A DNA stretch of 64,000 bases from Loripinus fragilis (lineage: Eukaryota; Mollusca; Bivalvia; Lucinida; Lucinidae), in NCBI GenBank assembly GCA_964019695.1, contig OZ026514.1:9548751-9612750 (forward strand). Reading direction: 5' to 3'. The notes beneath the pieces are model-generated. The model worked only from the letters and a program-made list of their open reading frames with translations. It was not told the origin of the DNA and ran no database searches. Positions 40,920 to 54,892 of this stretch are shown piece by piece. A program made the translations under genes and the position numbers. How positions within the stretch are numbered: position 1 is the first letter of the stretch; the number at the start of each line of letters is the position of its first letter.

Positions 40920-43900
40920 TAAAGTGTCCAAGTATGATTGAATCTTTTAAACCTTGCTTGATCTCATTCTTGTTTGTAACAAGGAACATTTAATTCTTCA
41001 TGGTGTTGGCGATCCTTTCTATGACCAGCAGCTGCGTTATCATTGTCCCATCTATGGTTTTTGTAAGTTCTCGAAATCAAAGGCCAAGGCTTTTACAAGA
41101 CATATTTGGATGTATAATAATGGGAATTTTGGCCTCTTGTGTGAAAAGGCGTCTTCTATTGACTAGCATGCTTTAGAGAACGACGATATCTCCCTCTATG
41201 CTTCTAACTTAAACTCCACTATTTTATCCTTGACAAAAGAATGTATCCCCAACAAGTCTATAAGGGTTAGAACCTCAGATCCACCATGGATAACAACACT
41301 TATGAAAAGGTAGATACGTAAACGAAAGCGACTGTATAGAAAAGCCAAGCAGACTAACTTAGAACGTCATTGGATTAAATTTAGACAGCTGCGCAATGAA
41401 ACTAACACAATGATTCGCAACTCTAAGCAGCAATTCTATGACAATATAGCTGAAAAGCTTAAATCTAAATCACTCTCTTCTAAAAACTGGTGGTCAACCC
41501 TTAAAACTTTTATATATCCTAACCTTAATTCTGCTATTCCTCCAATTGAATCTGAAGGGATCATATATACAGACGACTTTGAAAAAGCAAATCTTTTTAA
41601 TAATTACTTTCAAGGGCAAACAGTTCTTGACGACAGTTATTGCTGTCCTTCCTGAACTACCTGAACCTTCTTATCTTACAAGTCTTAACAGTATCGCTTT
41701 TGATCCTCAAGAAGTTGATGAAATTCTTAAAACTCTAAAAAACTGACAGAGCATCTGGTCCTGATGGTCTCACTAATGGCATTTTGAAGGAATTATCACA
41801 CGAACTATCATCACCTATGTGTTCTCTCTTCAACAAATCCTTATCCTTAGGGGAAATTCCCATCGCCCTACAAAGATGCAAATGTAACCCCTGTACATAC
41901 GAAAAGTGACCTGTCTCTTGTTTCTATTTATAGGCCTATATCTCTGCTAAATTCTGTAGCAAAATTATTTGAAAAACTTGTCTTTAAAATCTCTATAAAC
42001 ACCTCCGAGACAATAACATATTATCTTCTTTGCAGTCAGGCTTCATTTCAGGTGACTCAACTGTCAACCAACTTGCATATTTATACTATATGTTTACAGA
42101 AGCACTTGATGCTGGTAAAGAGGTACGGACTGTCTTCTGCGACATCAGCAAAGCTTTTGATCGTGTATCGCATGAAGGACTTATTTACAAACTTAAAGCT
42201 GCTAGTGTTTCAGGAGAGGTCCTAAGATGGTTCCAAAGCTACCTCTCAGGACGCCGTCAACGTGTAGTGCTTCCAGGCAGTTTCTCAGAATGGGTTTACA
42301 TCAAAGCTGGAGTGCCACAAGGCTCTATTCTTGGCCATCTATTGTTTTTATTATACATCAATGATATTGTTAAAAACTATTGGATCAATTATCCGTTTAT
42401 TTTCGGATGATACTAGTCTCTTCATCATAGTAGATAATCCTACAACAGCTGCTCTTTGTCTTAATTCTGATCTTGAAAAACTCTCTCGTTGGGCTGCTAT
42501 CTGGTTAGTCACTTTCAACCCTTCCAAAAACGAATCTCTTCTAATCTCTCGCAAAATCAATAAGCCAATTCATCCACCTTTATATTATAAAATGTCCAAA
42601 TTCAAGAAGTTTCCTCTCACAAACACTTAGGCTTATACTTCTCTAACGATTGCAGCTGGCATCAACATATTGATTATATTAAGCAGAAAGCTTGGTTCAG
42701 AATTCATATTATGCGCAAACTCAAATTCAAGCTGGATCGCAAGTCTCTTGAAACTATTTATTTAACATTTATCAGGCCACTTCTTGAATATGGGGATGTG
42801 ATATGGGGTAACTGCACCCAGTATGAAAAGAATGATCTTGACAAGATCCAAAACGAAGCAGCGAGAATCACTACTGGCACAACAAAACTCGTTTCCTTAG
42901 ACAATCTTTATAAAGAAGTTGGATGGCAGACCCTGCACAGAATCGAAAGGATCATAAAATTACCCTCTTTTATAAGATGTTTAATCAACTCACACCTGTA
43001 TATCTGTCTTCCTTAATTCCACAGCAAGTGAACGCTATCTCTCATCACTATCTTAGGAGCTCAAATGACATTCATACTATCAGGTCTAACACTAGCCTCT
43101 ATCACAATTCTTTTCTTCCATCGACTCTTAGGCAATGGAACAGCCTACCAGTTGAAGAAAGGCAGCTAAACACTCTCTCATCATTTAAAATTTTCCTTAA
43201 GAAAAGATCTTCAATCTGTCCCAACTTATTATTATAGTGTTTCCAGGAAAGCCCAAATCCTTCACGCACGCTTACGTACAATCTGCAGTTCTTTAAATAT
43301 GGACCTCTTTCACACAAATATTACTGAATCCCCACTATGTCGATGTGGAAGCATCGAAGATACACAGCACTATTTCTTTCACTGCAGATTCTACCAGGGG
43401 CCTCGCAAAACTCTTTTAAATGCCTGTACTACTTACCAGAATCCTTCCCTAAGTCTCCTCCTCTTTGGCAGTTCAACACTATCACTTGAAGCAAACATTG
43501 CAATTTTGGAACATGTTCACAAGTATATACTTGACACCAAACGTTATACCTAATCAAGTATAACGCTGCCTTAGGGCGATATATTCATATGTACACATGT
43601 ACTACAGGTTTTCAGCCTTCCAACTGGTCTGTGGTGTCTACTCATATCCCCCACCCCTACCCCAACCAAAGTGATATTCCTAGCCTTTACGATGATGTTA
43701 TCATTTTTTTATAATTATTTTATTTATTCATTATGTTCTCACAAAGCTGTATGTTTTTTTTCTTTTTTTTTCTGTTCTTGTACTTGTTTCGTTTTCAAAT
43801 GAATATCCACCGCTCAATATGCTAAACTAATACTCAACTTCCGCTAAAGCAAACAAATACATCGGATAGGGAGAAGAACTATATAAGCTTTGCTTTCGTT

Positions 43901-43985
43901 CTAATTCTTTATATTGTCTACAGATTTATGTATGTATACTGTAATTATTTGAGTGTTATTTCAAATAAAATATGTTTAAACTAAA
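40920..43985 (+). pseudogene. 5'-truncated, frameshifted LINE
   Basis: It begins in the C-terminal end of an APE endonuclease (LDLILVCNKEHLILHGVGDP, 40954). RT pieces follow: 41410-41746, 42030-42410 (FCDISKAFDRVSHEGLIYKL, GVPQGSILGHLLFLLYINDI) and 42331-42630. In the last, the catalytic box reads F-S-D-D (LFSDDTSLF) instead of the usual F/Y-A-D-D. Then come 42711-43016 (RPLLEYGDVIWGNC), 42923-43237, and a C-terminal zinc-like cluster at 43299-43553 (CRCGSIEDTQHYFFHC). At least five frameshifts. The 3' end is near AAATAAAATATGTTT at 43965. Confidence 0.87.
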
Positions 43986-45250
43986 CCTGCTTCGTAAAAG
44001 CGATCAAATGCCAGGCAAAGCCTCGCATATATTTCGTTCTCCTCAACTCGTTCAGTGATCCATATGCACTCATTTAGGTGCACTCATGTAAGTTCCTCAA
44101 TGTAGTAAATGAAGGCATTAGCTTGTTTAATGTCGTACCTACATGACTTCACTTGGTTAGGATTACCATTATTTTTTAGCATTTTAACATTTTAACAAGT
44201 TGTTTTTGTGCTCGCTAAAATATGCATTTATTGGTACAAGATAGAAAGCTTGAACTTCAAGGCAACAAAGACTTTGTTATAGGTACGGTATTCGGTGAAA
44301 ATCATGACTAAATATTCACACTGAGAGAGGTAATAGTTTTCATCATTTTAATTTTTCGTCCATCTTTCCATCAGTTTGAAGGGGCAATTTAACCTGAAAA
44401 AAAAAATAGTGTCTAGCCAACATCAACACTTAACTGTTTGAGTGCCAAAACCAAATTACGCAAGAAAGGGAAAGCATTTGCAAGCAAAATAGTCCCAGAC
44501 CAGACTGCAATCTTGGTAGAGACAACTTGTTTGCTTTCTTCAACAGATATGTGTTTTGATAACCAATAAGGATGGATAAGCACATCTCATCAACTGCATG
44601 AATCCATTTTACAAATCAAGCTCAACACTTGAAGAACTATAGCAAGTGCTGTGGTACAGTTGCTGCAGTCAGTCTCAATATCAAGCATTCGAGTAACGTT
44701 TCATCATAACATAAGCCAGTGGCCAACATTAGGTACAAATTTGCGTGTTGATACAGCGAAGATTGAAATCAGTCTGTGAATCTGTCCAGTCTGATCTGAG
44801 CCTTAGTTTTCCGCCTAACGAAACGTTGGACCCTTGGCTATTCATAGAGCGCCTATCCAAGACTCTGATCAGAATGCGCGGATGCGCATGCTGATCTGAG
44901 TCTTCGATTGGCGCACATGCCAATGTGTACCTTTTGCTGGACACGAGCTTGGTGATCATTGCGCACACTGTGACATGTCACCTACCCAATCCAATTGTGT
45001 AGAGTGTCTCATTAATCAGCTAATTACTAAAAGTCATAAAACGGTCAGCTATGTATCGTTAAGAGAATGGCATCAGGTCGCAGACCGCACTAATTTAATA
45101 GACTTCTTTAAATGTCTACGTTCAAGATGTGGCACCGAGCAATTTCTTACATACAGAGCTGTAAAATTGTCTTTAAGAGAAGTTAACGACCGTGCCAATC
45201 TGCATTTTGTTGTGTTATGGCCAGAACTATTGGCGACAAATGAGAGAACA
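43986..45250. other. Stretch with no supported gene
   Basis: No domain-bearing ORF. The frame 44975-45319 overlaps the MITE at 45251 and has no recognisable family. Confidence 0.4.
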
Positions 45251-45410
45251 TACAGTAAAATCTGTGTAAAACGGCCACCGAAAAGTAGACAACACAAAGA
45301 TCTGAATGACAAGTGGTAGCTTAATGCAGGTCGAAAGTATAAAATAATGCTCCCCTTGGACCATTCTGTAATAGGTTTGACCTGCATTAAACGACAATTG
45401 ATCTACTAAT
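45251..45410. mobile_element. MITE family M4 copy 2 (right end lost)
   Basis: TACAGTAAAATCTGTGTAAA start and TTAATGCAGGTCGAAAG interior match the copy at 33640, but the closing repeat is missing. Confidence 0.82.
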
Positions 45411-45549
45411 AATACATCTTGTTTCTCTTGTTTTTTTTCATTACTTATTAGTGCTGCTATTAAGTGTTTTTGGGTTTATTTTTGTACTTGTTTTGTTAAG
45501 TGTTTTGGGGGTTTGTTTTGTTCTTGTTTTGTAACACAGTACTAAATGT

Positions 45550-45690
45550 CCCTTTTATCGCCGAGGAAGAGAGAGCTGGTTGCTTTACCTTTATTGTGTT
45601 CTTGTTGTCGCGTGGCTGTTATTGCTCTGTGTCGCTTCCATGCGGTACCATTGGGTTGGTCTGTGATTGTGGCGTACTCATTTGCCTTTT
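45550..45690 (+). repeat. Dispersed repeat family R2, copy 2 (partial)
   Basis: Shares AGAGAGCTGGTTGCTTTAC and the GCGGTACC/GTCTGTGATTGT block with 28101-28410. Confidence 0.7.
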
Positions 45691-45827
45691 AAAGATGTAT
45701 AGCCGCGTGGAATGTACAAACTGTGAAATCCTAGATCTCGATATTGGTATCAACTCTTGAATAACTTACCATCTTTATATTCACAATAATTTCAGCTATA
45801 CTGTGAGAAGCGGCATATTAAGTTACA

Positions 45828-46029
45828 TACAGTAAACCCTGTGTAAAACAGCCACTCAAAAATAGACAAAACAAAGATCTTTATGGCAAATGGAAACTTA
45901 ATGAAGGTTAAAAGTATTGCAAAATGCTCCCTTTTCTGCAATACTTTTGACCTACATTAAGCGATCATTGGTCTTGAAACCCAATTTTCGGTATTTTTGA
46001 GATTGCCTTTTTCCACAGGTTTTACTGTA
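45828..46029. mobile_element. 202-bp MITE family M4 copy 3
   Basis: TACAGTAAACCCTGTGTAAA to CACAGGTTTTACTGTA with inner palindrome AAAAGTATTGCA / TGCAATACTTTT. 46030-47736 contains only short ORFs without domains (for example 46062-46340 and 47045-47275). Confidence 0.9.
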
Positions 46030-48458
46030 TAATAATAAATAGATATTTTCTTTGTCAAGTATTGATATTGAATTTTGATAGTTTTAGAATGCAACATATT
46101 AGGTTTACTGCAGTATATGTGGAAGAAGATGGCATTGAGATTAACAAAACGCTTAAAACAATTTCATTTTCAGTAAATTTCTTATATCATTTTTCGTGTC
46201 TTTACCTCAAAACCTTACTTCAGACATATTTCAAAAGATATTGTTTATCTCTTCTGGGCCAAAGTAATGCTCAATTATGTCAGTTTAGCTACAACGATCA
46301 CTACAATCCAAGGGTTTTTGTATGTAGCCTGCCTGTTTAGTATATACTCGTACATGTTTCCCATGACTTATCCGAGGGCGTAGCTAGTTTTTCATCTAAT
46401 GGCTTGACCAATGTGAACATTATGAAACAATTTAATCAATCTGTAAATGGAAATCAAAACAAAAAACAATCAATTATTTCTAAATCACGATGTCCCCAAC
46501 TCCAATATGTATTGCAACTGGACCCAGTAGAGTAAGCCTATCACCAATTAATCTGAGTTTGTCCTTTCTCTTTCTTGACTTAATCTAATCATTGTTGTCC
46601 TGGAATTTACATAAATCGCCGCTATAAGGTTAATTGCTAATTATCTGGCAAAAATAGAAAGATTCTCTATATGTCTAGAAAGCATTTAATATATTAACTG
46701 AGGCGGATAAGATTCCCTCTATCACAACAGAAAAATTGGTCGTGGTCCTAAAATAAACCGTCTCTATATGGCGGGTCTTTAGTTCCTTTAGTACTCATTG
46801 TGTGATAAATAAAGTACAAAGCTTCAACAGTGCCACAGTGTTTGCTTATACCATGGCAATAAAAATGAGCATGTTTTCAAATAATACGACAAATAATACG
46901 ACCGAATGTGTTTTTTTTTCTTTTTCGGAATAAACTTGGTACCCTCAATACTTTAATTAATGATCATATCTATAATATCAAATTTTCATTTTATTATATG
47001 AATCGGATTTAAAATACTCATTTTGAAGCAAGTGCCTTGTAGTTATGTTATGGACATATAATATCAACCAATGTAATAATCTGCTGCAATGTCAACGCAA
47101 TGTTCCGAAAAATAAAATAGTCAGACCAATACTTGAAATATGTCTTCAAAATACATACATAGTCTGTTTAAAGAGGAGTCGTATGAAATATCAAGTCTCA
47201 CGTGATGATAGACCATACATATTTGACGACCGATGGGATGTTCCCCTAGATGACACATGTATACACCTGATTTAAGGATACATGTAACAGATATTTTTTA
47301 CCAATTGCGTTAGTGCTCAACTTGAAATCGCAAGGTCCCTTGTTACAGCCTCGCCAGAGGCGCCGTTTTGTTCACATGTAACAGTTGGTATGAGGTATCA
47401 AACTCGTGCAATATAAGGTGTCAAGTTCAATTGCCGTTTTCAGATCTCGATGGTACTCTTTATTTCTGAAAGACCCGTTTTCAAGGTTATGCATGTGTCG
47501 ATGAATCGCTATCGCCTACAGCCTACTACATATAGTACATAGAAATGTTTCTGATTTTAAATAAGATTCGTTTTCTTTGTTAAAAGTTGAGTATATGTTA
47601 CCATCTGTTATTCAAACGCTTGTCTTTTTCTGGTAGTGCGTAATTAACCTTTGAACGGTATATGAAATGATTTTTTGTATTTTACACGTAGAACCCTTTT
47701 CATTCTAGATACATGGACATACAAACAAGTACTTTGGCAAACAGTGAAGACCCAGATGAAACACCGCATAATGTAACATTTCACCAGGGTGTGCATTTTA
47801 GTAGAGTTAAAAACAAAGCTTAAGGGCAGAAAAGCATCAAAATTAAGCATTTTCTACCTGGGACCACTCAAATACAAGATGCCCCGGAGTGACTCTACCA
47901 CCTTGCCGTGGTCTCTGGGGGCACACTTCACATTAAGGACGATATTAATTGTAATACTTGTCCCTATCCGGGAGTGCCAAGAGTAGAGTCCCACCTGTTC
48001 ACCGTGGGTGGCTTTCTCGGTAACTCGAAGGGGATGGCCTGGAAGACTGAGAGCATGCAGAATATGGGCGTATAAAATTCTGTATGACTCAACACGTCTC
48101 TTTGGCCTCTTTGACGGGGTAGACCCGAGGGGAAACACGACCTGGTGTTTCTAATCGGTCTTGTCAAGCTGAGCCCCAGGAAGCTGAAAATGTAAAAAAA
48201 AATATTTCTTATATCTTCGTTCTATAGTATCGTTCTGATGCCAACCACATGTCCACTATCTTATATATTCTTTCTTTTATAAAATATTCCTGGAAGGCAG
48301 TGGCTTAACGGGTCAATTGCGCAGATTTTATTTGTGCAAGTATAACTTCTATGTAACCCTAGCACTGGAGGTCGGAAACCCACTCCATCAAAGTGCTCCC
48401 TTGTTGGACTCCACGGTGGGTGGGGAGCATGGAGGCTGAATCTTAAAACCAAACACAC

Positions 48459-49772
48459 ATGGCTACAAAATCTAGAAAACGCCACGCACCGATTACAGAC
48501 ACAGATTCTGATGAATCATTAACAGCTTATCAATCTCAATCTAAGTCTTCTGTACCAAAAAAACCTTATGTACCTAGCTTTCTAATCATTCATTCAGAAG
48601 TAGAAGGAAAGGATATTTCTCTTCTTTCTCCTTTTCTGATACACAAGACAATAATGAGTATGGCAGGTGAGCCAAAAAGCATTAAGAATCTTAGATCAGG
48701 TGACCTATTAATACAATGTGCCAAAGAACCTCACGAAAAATGCCTTTTGAAATTGAAAACCTTTTGTGGACTGAAATGCTCCGTAACTCCTCATAAATCC
48801 TTGAATACATCCAAGGGCATTGTTTGCTGTCCTGCCTTAATCAGGCAGAGCAACGAACATATCTTGGAGTTCATGGAGGAACAGGGTGTAACGGAGGTCC
48901 GTAGAATCAATGTTTATCGTGATGGTGGTCTGAAACCAACTAATACATTTGTATTTACATTTAATACACCAGAACTACCAACCATTGTCAAAATAGGTTT
49001 CATTCAAGCGAAGGTTGATGCATATGTTCCCAATCCGCTTAGATGCTATCAATGCAAAGTGTTTGGCCACCATGAAAATAAGTGTAGCAGGCAGGCCATA
49101 TGTATCAACTGTGGTATGCCTGAACATTGCGCATCTGGCCAGTGTCAAAGACCTGCCAAATGTGTAAACTGTTCTGGTGACCATCCTGCCAACTCCAAAG
49201 AGTGTCAACAATGGGAGAAAGAAAAGAAAATCTTAAAAATCAAGTGTGAACAAAACATATCATTTCCGGAAGCTCGTTAACAATACGAACAATTCTATCA
49301 GGCTAGGACATATGCAAGTGCTGTGAAACCAGGCACTTGCAACAAATCTACAGAAACTGACAACAAGAGCACACAGACAGACGACAGCTTTACAGAATAT
49401 TTAAAACAACAGACCCCAGAAAAACAACAAGAACCCCCTAAAGAAAAAACCCAAAGAAAAAAGGTAATCCATCTCGTCCAGGGCAAACCCTTAAGCCAGC
49501 AACCCTCGAGATGATAAGGAAAGACGTAGAGAAGAAGAAAAAAGAAGAGAAAAACAAACTCAAAAAACAACAAAAAGATGAAAGACGGCAACAATATCAC
49601 AAAGAAAAAAGAAGAAGCAGAAAAAGCAATACTAGCTCAGAAGTATCCATTTTCTGTGTTTAAAAAGGATGATGAGGGAGAGGACATGGAGGATGATTCT
49701 GTGGTTTTCACAGACTCTTCCTCCAGTGATCACCTCCTTAAAGGCACACTTTCACGATTACCAACAACTTAA
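48459..49772 (+). pseudogene. LINE ORF1, zinc-knuckle nucleic-acid-binding protein, broken
   Basis: The first 273 codons (48459-49280) contain an RRM-like middle (PSFLIIHSEVEG, NTFVFTFNTPELP) and three Cys/His knuckles near the end (CYQCKVFGHHENKC, CINCGMPEHC, CVNCSGDHPANSKEC). A TAA at 49278 interrupts the frame, which then continues in phase (49323-49514, Thr/Lys/Gln-rich). It shifts frame around 49514 and again near 49575, and finishes at 49772 with an acidic tail (DDEGEDMEDDS). This arrangement matches the Gag-like ORF1 of Jockey/I-type LINEs, which coats the element RNA. ORF2 begins four bases after its final stop. Confidence 0.85.
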
Positions 49773-49775
49773 ACA

Positions 49776-52700
49776 ATGGAAGGTGTCAATCTAACCATTA
49801 TTTTAGTACCTCTTTTAATATTATTTTCAAGTATGGATTTTAAACATAAAATTATTCAATGGAATTGTCGAGGTTTGAAACCTAATTATAATGAAGTATC
49901 TCTATTGATTTCCGAATATAATCTATCTGTATTTTGTTTTCAAGAGACATTTCTTAAACCAGATGATAACATATCATTAAAAGGTTTTAATATATATAAT
50001 TATCTTGATACTGATTGTCTGAGGCCCTCTGGTGGTGCCTCAATATTTGTAAAATCATCTTTCCCACAAAGAAAGATTGATTTACAAACAGAACTGCAAG
50101 CAACTGCTATTTCTGTCACTCTTGACAGAGAAATAACCATATGTTCTGTATATATTCCTCCATCCTTTTCTCTCAACTCCCAACACTTGGACAATTTACT
50201 GCAACAACTTCCTTCTCCGTATATCTTATTCGGTGACTTCAATGGTCACAATATCCTCTGGGGTGGTCAAAATAATGATTCCAGAGGCGAACTTATCGAA
50301 AATTTCATTACAAAGAATGACATATGTATTATGAATGATAATTCTTACACTTATCATTCTCCAAGTACAAAGTCTTTTACATCTATTGATCTTTCCTTCT
50401 GTCATCCATCACTGTTTCTTGATTATAATTGGTCTGTATGTGAAGACCAACACAATAGTGATCACTTCCCTATCATCATTGAACAGAACACTTTTTCCAC
50501 TGAGGATCACAATCCAAAGTGGAAATTAAATAGAGCCAACTGGGATCTATTTAATACTCTATGCACTGGTAAATTGATACCAGAAAACTTCAAAGAATCA
50601 TCTGATCCTATAGCTGATTTTACCTATTCTCTTATCGAAATATCTAAAGAATGTATTCCTCAAACTTCGACAAATCCAACTAAAAGTAATCCATGGTACA
50701 ATTATGACTGTAAAGAAGCAATTAAACAGCGCAAACAAGCTCTATCAATTCCAAAAGATCTCCTAATACTAACAATTTCAATGACATCAAAGTATTTAGA
50801 GCTAAAGCCCGTAGAACAATTAAACTTTCAAAGCGTAAGTCATGGAGATCTTATGTTTCGAAAATCAATCATAAAACACCTATTAAAAAGGTTTGGGATA
50901 TGATAAGAAAAATCTCTGGAAAAAACAAATCCCCCATTTACACATTAAACATGGTGGGTACTAACAGCAAAGCAACTTCAAAAACAGACATTGCTGACAC
51001 TTTAGGAGAAACTTTTTGTCACAATTCATCATCATTCAATTACTCTGAATCCTTCAGAAAGATTAAAAGCGAACAAGAAAAAGTTAAATTGAATTTTAAA
51101 TCACAAAATAATGAAATTTATAACAAAGATTTTTATTTAGATGAATTAGTTGAAGCTATACAACTATCACATGACTCAGCCACGGGTCCTGATGAGATCC
51201 GCTATCAAATGCTTAAACATCTCCCAGAGAATTCTCTTGAAACCCTTTTGAATATATTTAATTACATTTGGACTACTGCTAAATTTCCAGAAGATTGGAC
51301 CTTAGCAACGATAATCCCAATTCCCAAACCTGGGAAAGATCCTGCGGAACCTAATAATTATAAACCTATAGCTTTAACAAAGTGTCTATGTAAAACACTT
51401 GAAAGAATGATAAATAAAAGACTTACTTGGTTTTTAGAATCCAATAATCATATATCGCGGTTCCAGCCTGGTTTCAGATCTGACCGCAGTACAACTGATA
51501 ATTTAGTTAGATTGGAAACCTTCATACGTGATGCCTTTATTAAAAAGGAACATGTAGTTGCTGTGTTTTTCATTTGGAAAAAGCTTATGATACCACGTGG
51601 AGATATGGTATTTTAAAAGATATCCACAAATTAGGATTAAGAGGTAGACTTCCTACATTCATTGAAAACTTCCTTGCTGACCGCACCATGCAAGTCCGAG
51701 TTGGCTCCTCTCTGTCTGACTATTATGACCAGGAGCAAGGTGTACCTCAAGGAGGCGTTCTCTCAACAACACTTTTTAGCATTAAAAGGACCTCGGACAG
51801 TCTCCTATTCAATCTGCCCAAATTTTGGCAGCCTGTGGCTAGGATAATGCATATCTGACAACTATAGTTTTGTGCTTAAATCAAACCCTCACATTTAGTG
51901 CACCTAGCAAGATAAAAATACTTTGAAAATATTGCATAATTATGCCAGAATTAAGGGTTTAGGGGGTGGGGGTATTTTTTGTGACCAAATTTTATTTCAC
52001 AGAAAGTCATAGATTCCTCTAGTATTCACCCAAATACATATAAATATTATGTTTGCGGCATAAAACTTGAGACGAAAGTGATGCGTTTGCATAAAATTCC
52101 GGTTGAGAAGATTACATTGTTTCATCTAAAGAAATGAGCTGTCAATGACTTTTGACTATTACCTGTAATGTTTCAAGTTCATCCAGTTGACTTGTGCACT
52201 GAGTCGTATCATATCTGCATACTGTATAAATCATAGTCTAGATAAACACAGATGTTGAGCGTAAAATCGTTAATATTTTTCTTACACATCAGATTTAATC
52301 TATAATTTGGTGCTCAAAAGAACCGTCTCATTGCGATGGTTCTTTTGAGCACCCACAACATATGTTTTGGTTGAGAAATGAGACAATTAATTACTTTGTA
52401 AGCACTCATAACTAAAGCCCTGATACATGCCATTTACCTACAGGTCTTTTACAAAATAAGTTTCTAATAAGGTTTTATAATAAAGTGTTTTTGAGCATTT
52501 TGACATCGTTCCCCCCCCCGTGACCAATCATGCCGTTTTTATATGATGTGTGAAATGTAAAACTACAACTGTATGCAAAAGGATTAGTTTGGTCACGGGG
52601 GGGAAAGCACTTCAGTAAAACTTTTTCAATTTTCTATATGTTGAATAGCAAAAACAGAGTTTTCAGCCCATATTTTTCAATAGGTACTTGTCCAATGAGA

Positions 52701-54559
52701 AAACGGCTTTTGTGGATAAGTTGAGGATTGAACCTACTATATTTTTCATAGAAAAAATATCATTTTCTTTGAAACTTTTCTCTGGTCATTTTTATGGGCA
52801 ATTCTTCATTAAGACTGTCCGAGGTCCTTAATGATATTGTGAAATGTTTAGGTAATCTTACTGATTGCTCATTATATGTTGATGACTTCTGTATCTGTTA
52901 TCGCTCAAAAAGCATGGCAACGATTGAACGCCAACTGCAACAAAATTTAAATAAGATTGAAAATTGGGCAACAAGCAATGGGTTTTAGTTTTCCAAATCA
53001 AAAACACAGTGTGTAAATTTCTGTCAGTTGCGCAAGCAACATGATGATCCGGTTTTACATTTATATGGATCACCTATTCCAGTTGTTGAGGAATCTAAAT
53101 TCCTTGGCATTTTATTTGATAGAAAACTCAGTTTTATACCCCATATTAAATATCTCAAAGCTAAATGTTTAAAAGCATTGAATCTTTTAAAAGTGCTTTC
53201 CCATACTTCTTGGGGTGCAGACCGAACTACACTTCTCAAGCTGTATCGGTCTCTAGTCCGGTCAAAATTAGACTATGGCTGTATTATATATGGCTCTGCA
53301 CGAAAATCATATCTTCAAATGCTTGATCCTATACATAACCAAGGACTTAGATTAGCTTTAGGGGCTTTTAGAACTTCTCCTGTTGCTAGTCTCTATGTGG
53401 AAGCAGATGAACCATCACTATTCTCACGAAGAGAGAAACTCTCTTTGCAATATGCTATAAGACTTGCTGCTAACCCATCAAATCCTGCTCATGAAGTTAC
53501 ATTCCCACCAAATTATATTAAAAAAATGAACAAAAACCTAAAGCTATTAAATCATTTGGAATCAGAATTTCACCACTCTTAGAATCTGCCAATATCAAAC
53601 CACAAAATATTGAAAAACATTTTACACCAAATATTCCAGCTTGGTGTATGAAACCTCCTGAAATACTTTTTGATTTACATTCCGGGGAAAAAATCTGAAT
53701 CAAATCCACACATATTAAAAGATGATTTCAGAAAAATGCAAAGTCGTTATAAGAATTACCAACAAATTTATACTGATGGGTCAAAGGAAGACTCAAAGGT
53801 TGGTTGTGCTGTTATATAAGACAACCATAGTAATATGCAACGTTTACCTGACGATTCATCAATTTTCACTGCTGAAGCCAAAGCAATTAATCTAGCTTTA
53901 GATTTCATCACCACTGGTGATGCTAACAATAAATTTTAATATTTTCTGACTCGCTTTCTGTATTGAAAGCAATGAACCATACCAGTTCAAAGAATCCACA
54001 GATTCAGAAACTTTTAGAAAAATGTCATGAGCATTTAGCTTATAAAGAAATTGCTCTCTGTTGGATTCCTAGTCATATAGGTATCCAAGGGAATGAGATG
54101 GTAGATAAGCAATCAAAAACATCGCTTTCATTAGAACCAACTTCTTTTAAAATTCCATTTTCCAATTTTAAGCCATCTGTCAATAAATATATCTTGGGAA
54201 AATGGCAAACTTCATGGAATAACAGCATTGGTAATAAACTTCTTGACATCAAACCAACTATTGGTGAATATCAATCAGTTGTTCGAAACATTAGAAGAGA
54301 AGAAGTAGTTTTAGCTCGACTCCGCTTAAGTCATACAAGAGTCACTAATTCATACTTACTACAAGGTGAAGAGCAGCCACAATGTGTTGGTTGCGACGCA
54401 CCATTCACTGTACGTCACTTCCTTTTTGAATGTGGCGACTTTGCACCAGTAAGAAATATTTGCTTCCATGTTGAGAACATGAAAGAATTATTTCAAGATA
54501 TACATATTGATAGTATTATGACATTTTTAAGACAAATAAATCTTTTTAACAAAATCTAA
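49776..54559 (+). pseudogene. LINE ORF2: APE endonuclease, reverse transcriptase, RNase H, broken
   Basis: Endonuclease: IIQWNCRGLKPN, FQETFL, LFGDFNGHN, HNSDHFPI (residues about 25-240 of the first 375-codon piece). A frameshift near 50745 leads to 50900-51616 (DSATGPDEIRYQML, IIPIPKPGKDP, GFRSDRSTTDNLV). Another near 51572 leads to 51574-51786 (GVPQGGVLSTTLFSIK), where a MITE interrupts. After it: catalytic Y-V-D-D (LYVDDFCICYRS, near 52880), a stop at 52988, then 53028-53582 (RSLVRSKLDYGCIIYGSA). RNase H motifs YTDGSKEDSKVG, EAKAINLAL, SDSLSVLKAM and IPSHIGIQGNEMVDK span 53770-54110 with further stops. The C-terminus has CVGCDAPFTVRHFLFEC. About four frameshifts and four stops; otherwise well preserved. 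Confidence 0.88.
51787..52829. mobile_element. 1.04-kb MITE (GGACCTCGGACAGTC family), inserted between RT motifs
   Basis: GGACCTCGGACAGTCT at the left and AGACTGTCCGAGGTCC at the right. It sits exactly between ...TTLFSIK and NDIVK of the LINE RT. Removing just this interval leaves an in-phase reading; the target duplication is ambiguous (TTAA or none). It also carries a 44-bp hairpin at 52310-52354 (GGTGCTCAAAAGAACC and complement). No transposase. Relatives at 61417-62238 and 4764-5062. Confidence 0.88.
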
Positions 54560-54892
54560 TTGCTATTTTTAAAATCATATTTTGTTTTACATTTGTATCA
54601 GACCATAATACAGATTATATTATGTTGTATTCTGTTCAGTTAAAGAACATGTACAGTTATCTGAATAGCTCTTTGAAACTGTCAGATATTGTACGTGGTC
54701 TCTCCTGTCAACAATCGTATTGAAACTTATTATCATTATACAAATTCATCATCATCATTCCTTTTATTTTATCTTACAAATTTTTACTCTTTCCAAGTTT
54801 AATACCGTCTGACGCTAATGACCCACAAGGGTTGATGCGTCGTTAAGCACCAAACAAACAAACAAACAAATACAAGATGGACAGTTCCATAT

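Larger units (their letters stand above)
47855..54872 (+). mobile_element. Near full-length LINE with RNase H domain, dead, carrying a MITE
   Basis: Layout: a GC-richer 5' leader (about 47855-48458; start approximate), a gag-like ORF1, then ORF2 with endonuclease, RT and RNase H. The 3' end contains GGGTTGATGCGTCGTTAAGC and a (CAAA)n tail ending near 54872. The added RNase H is typical of the I/Jockey group rather than CR1 or RTE. Multiple frameshifts and stops plus the 51787-52829 insertion mean it cannot move by itself. Confidence 0.88.
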
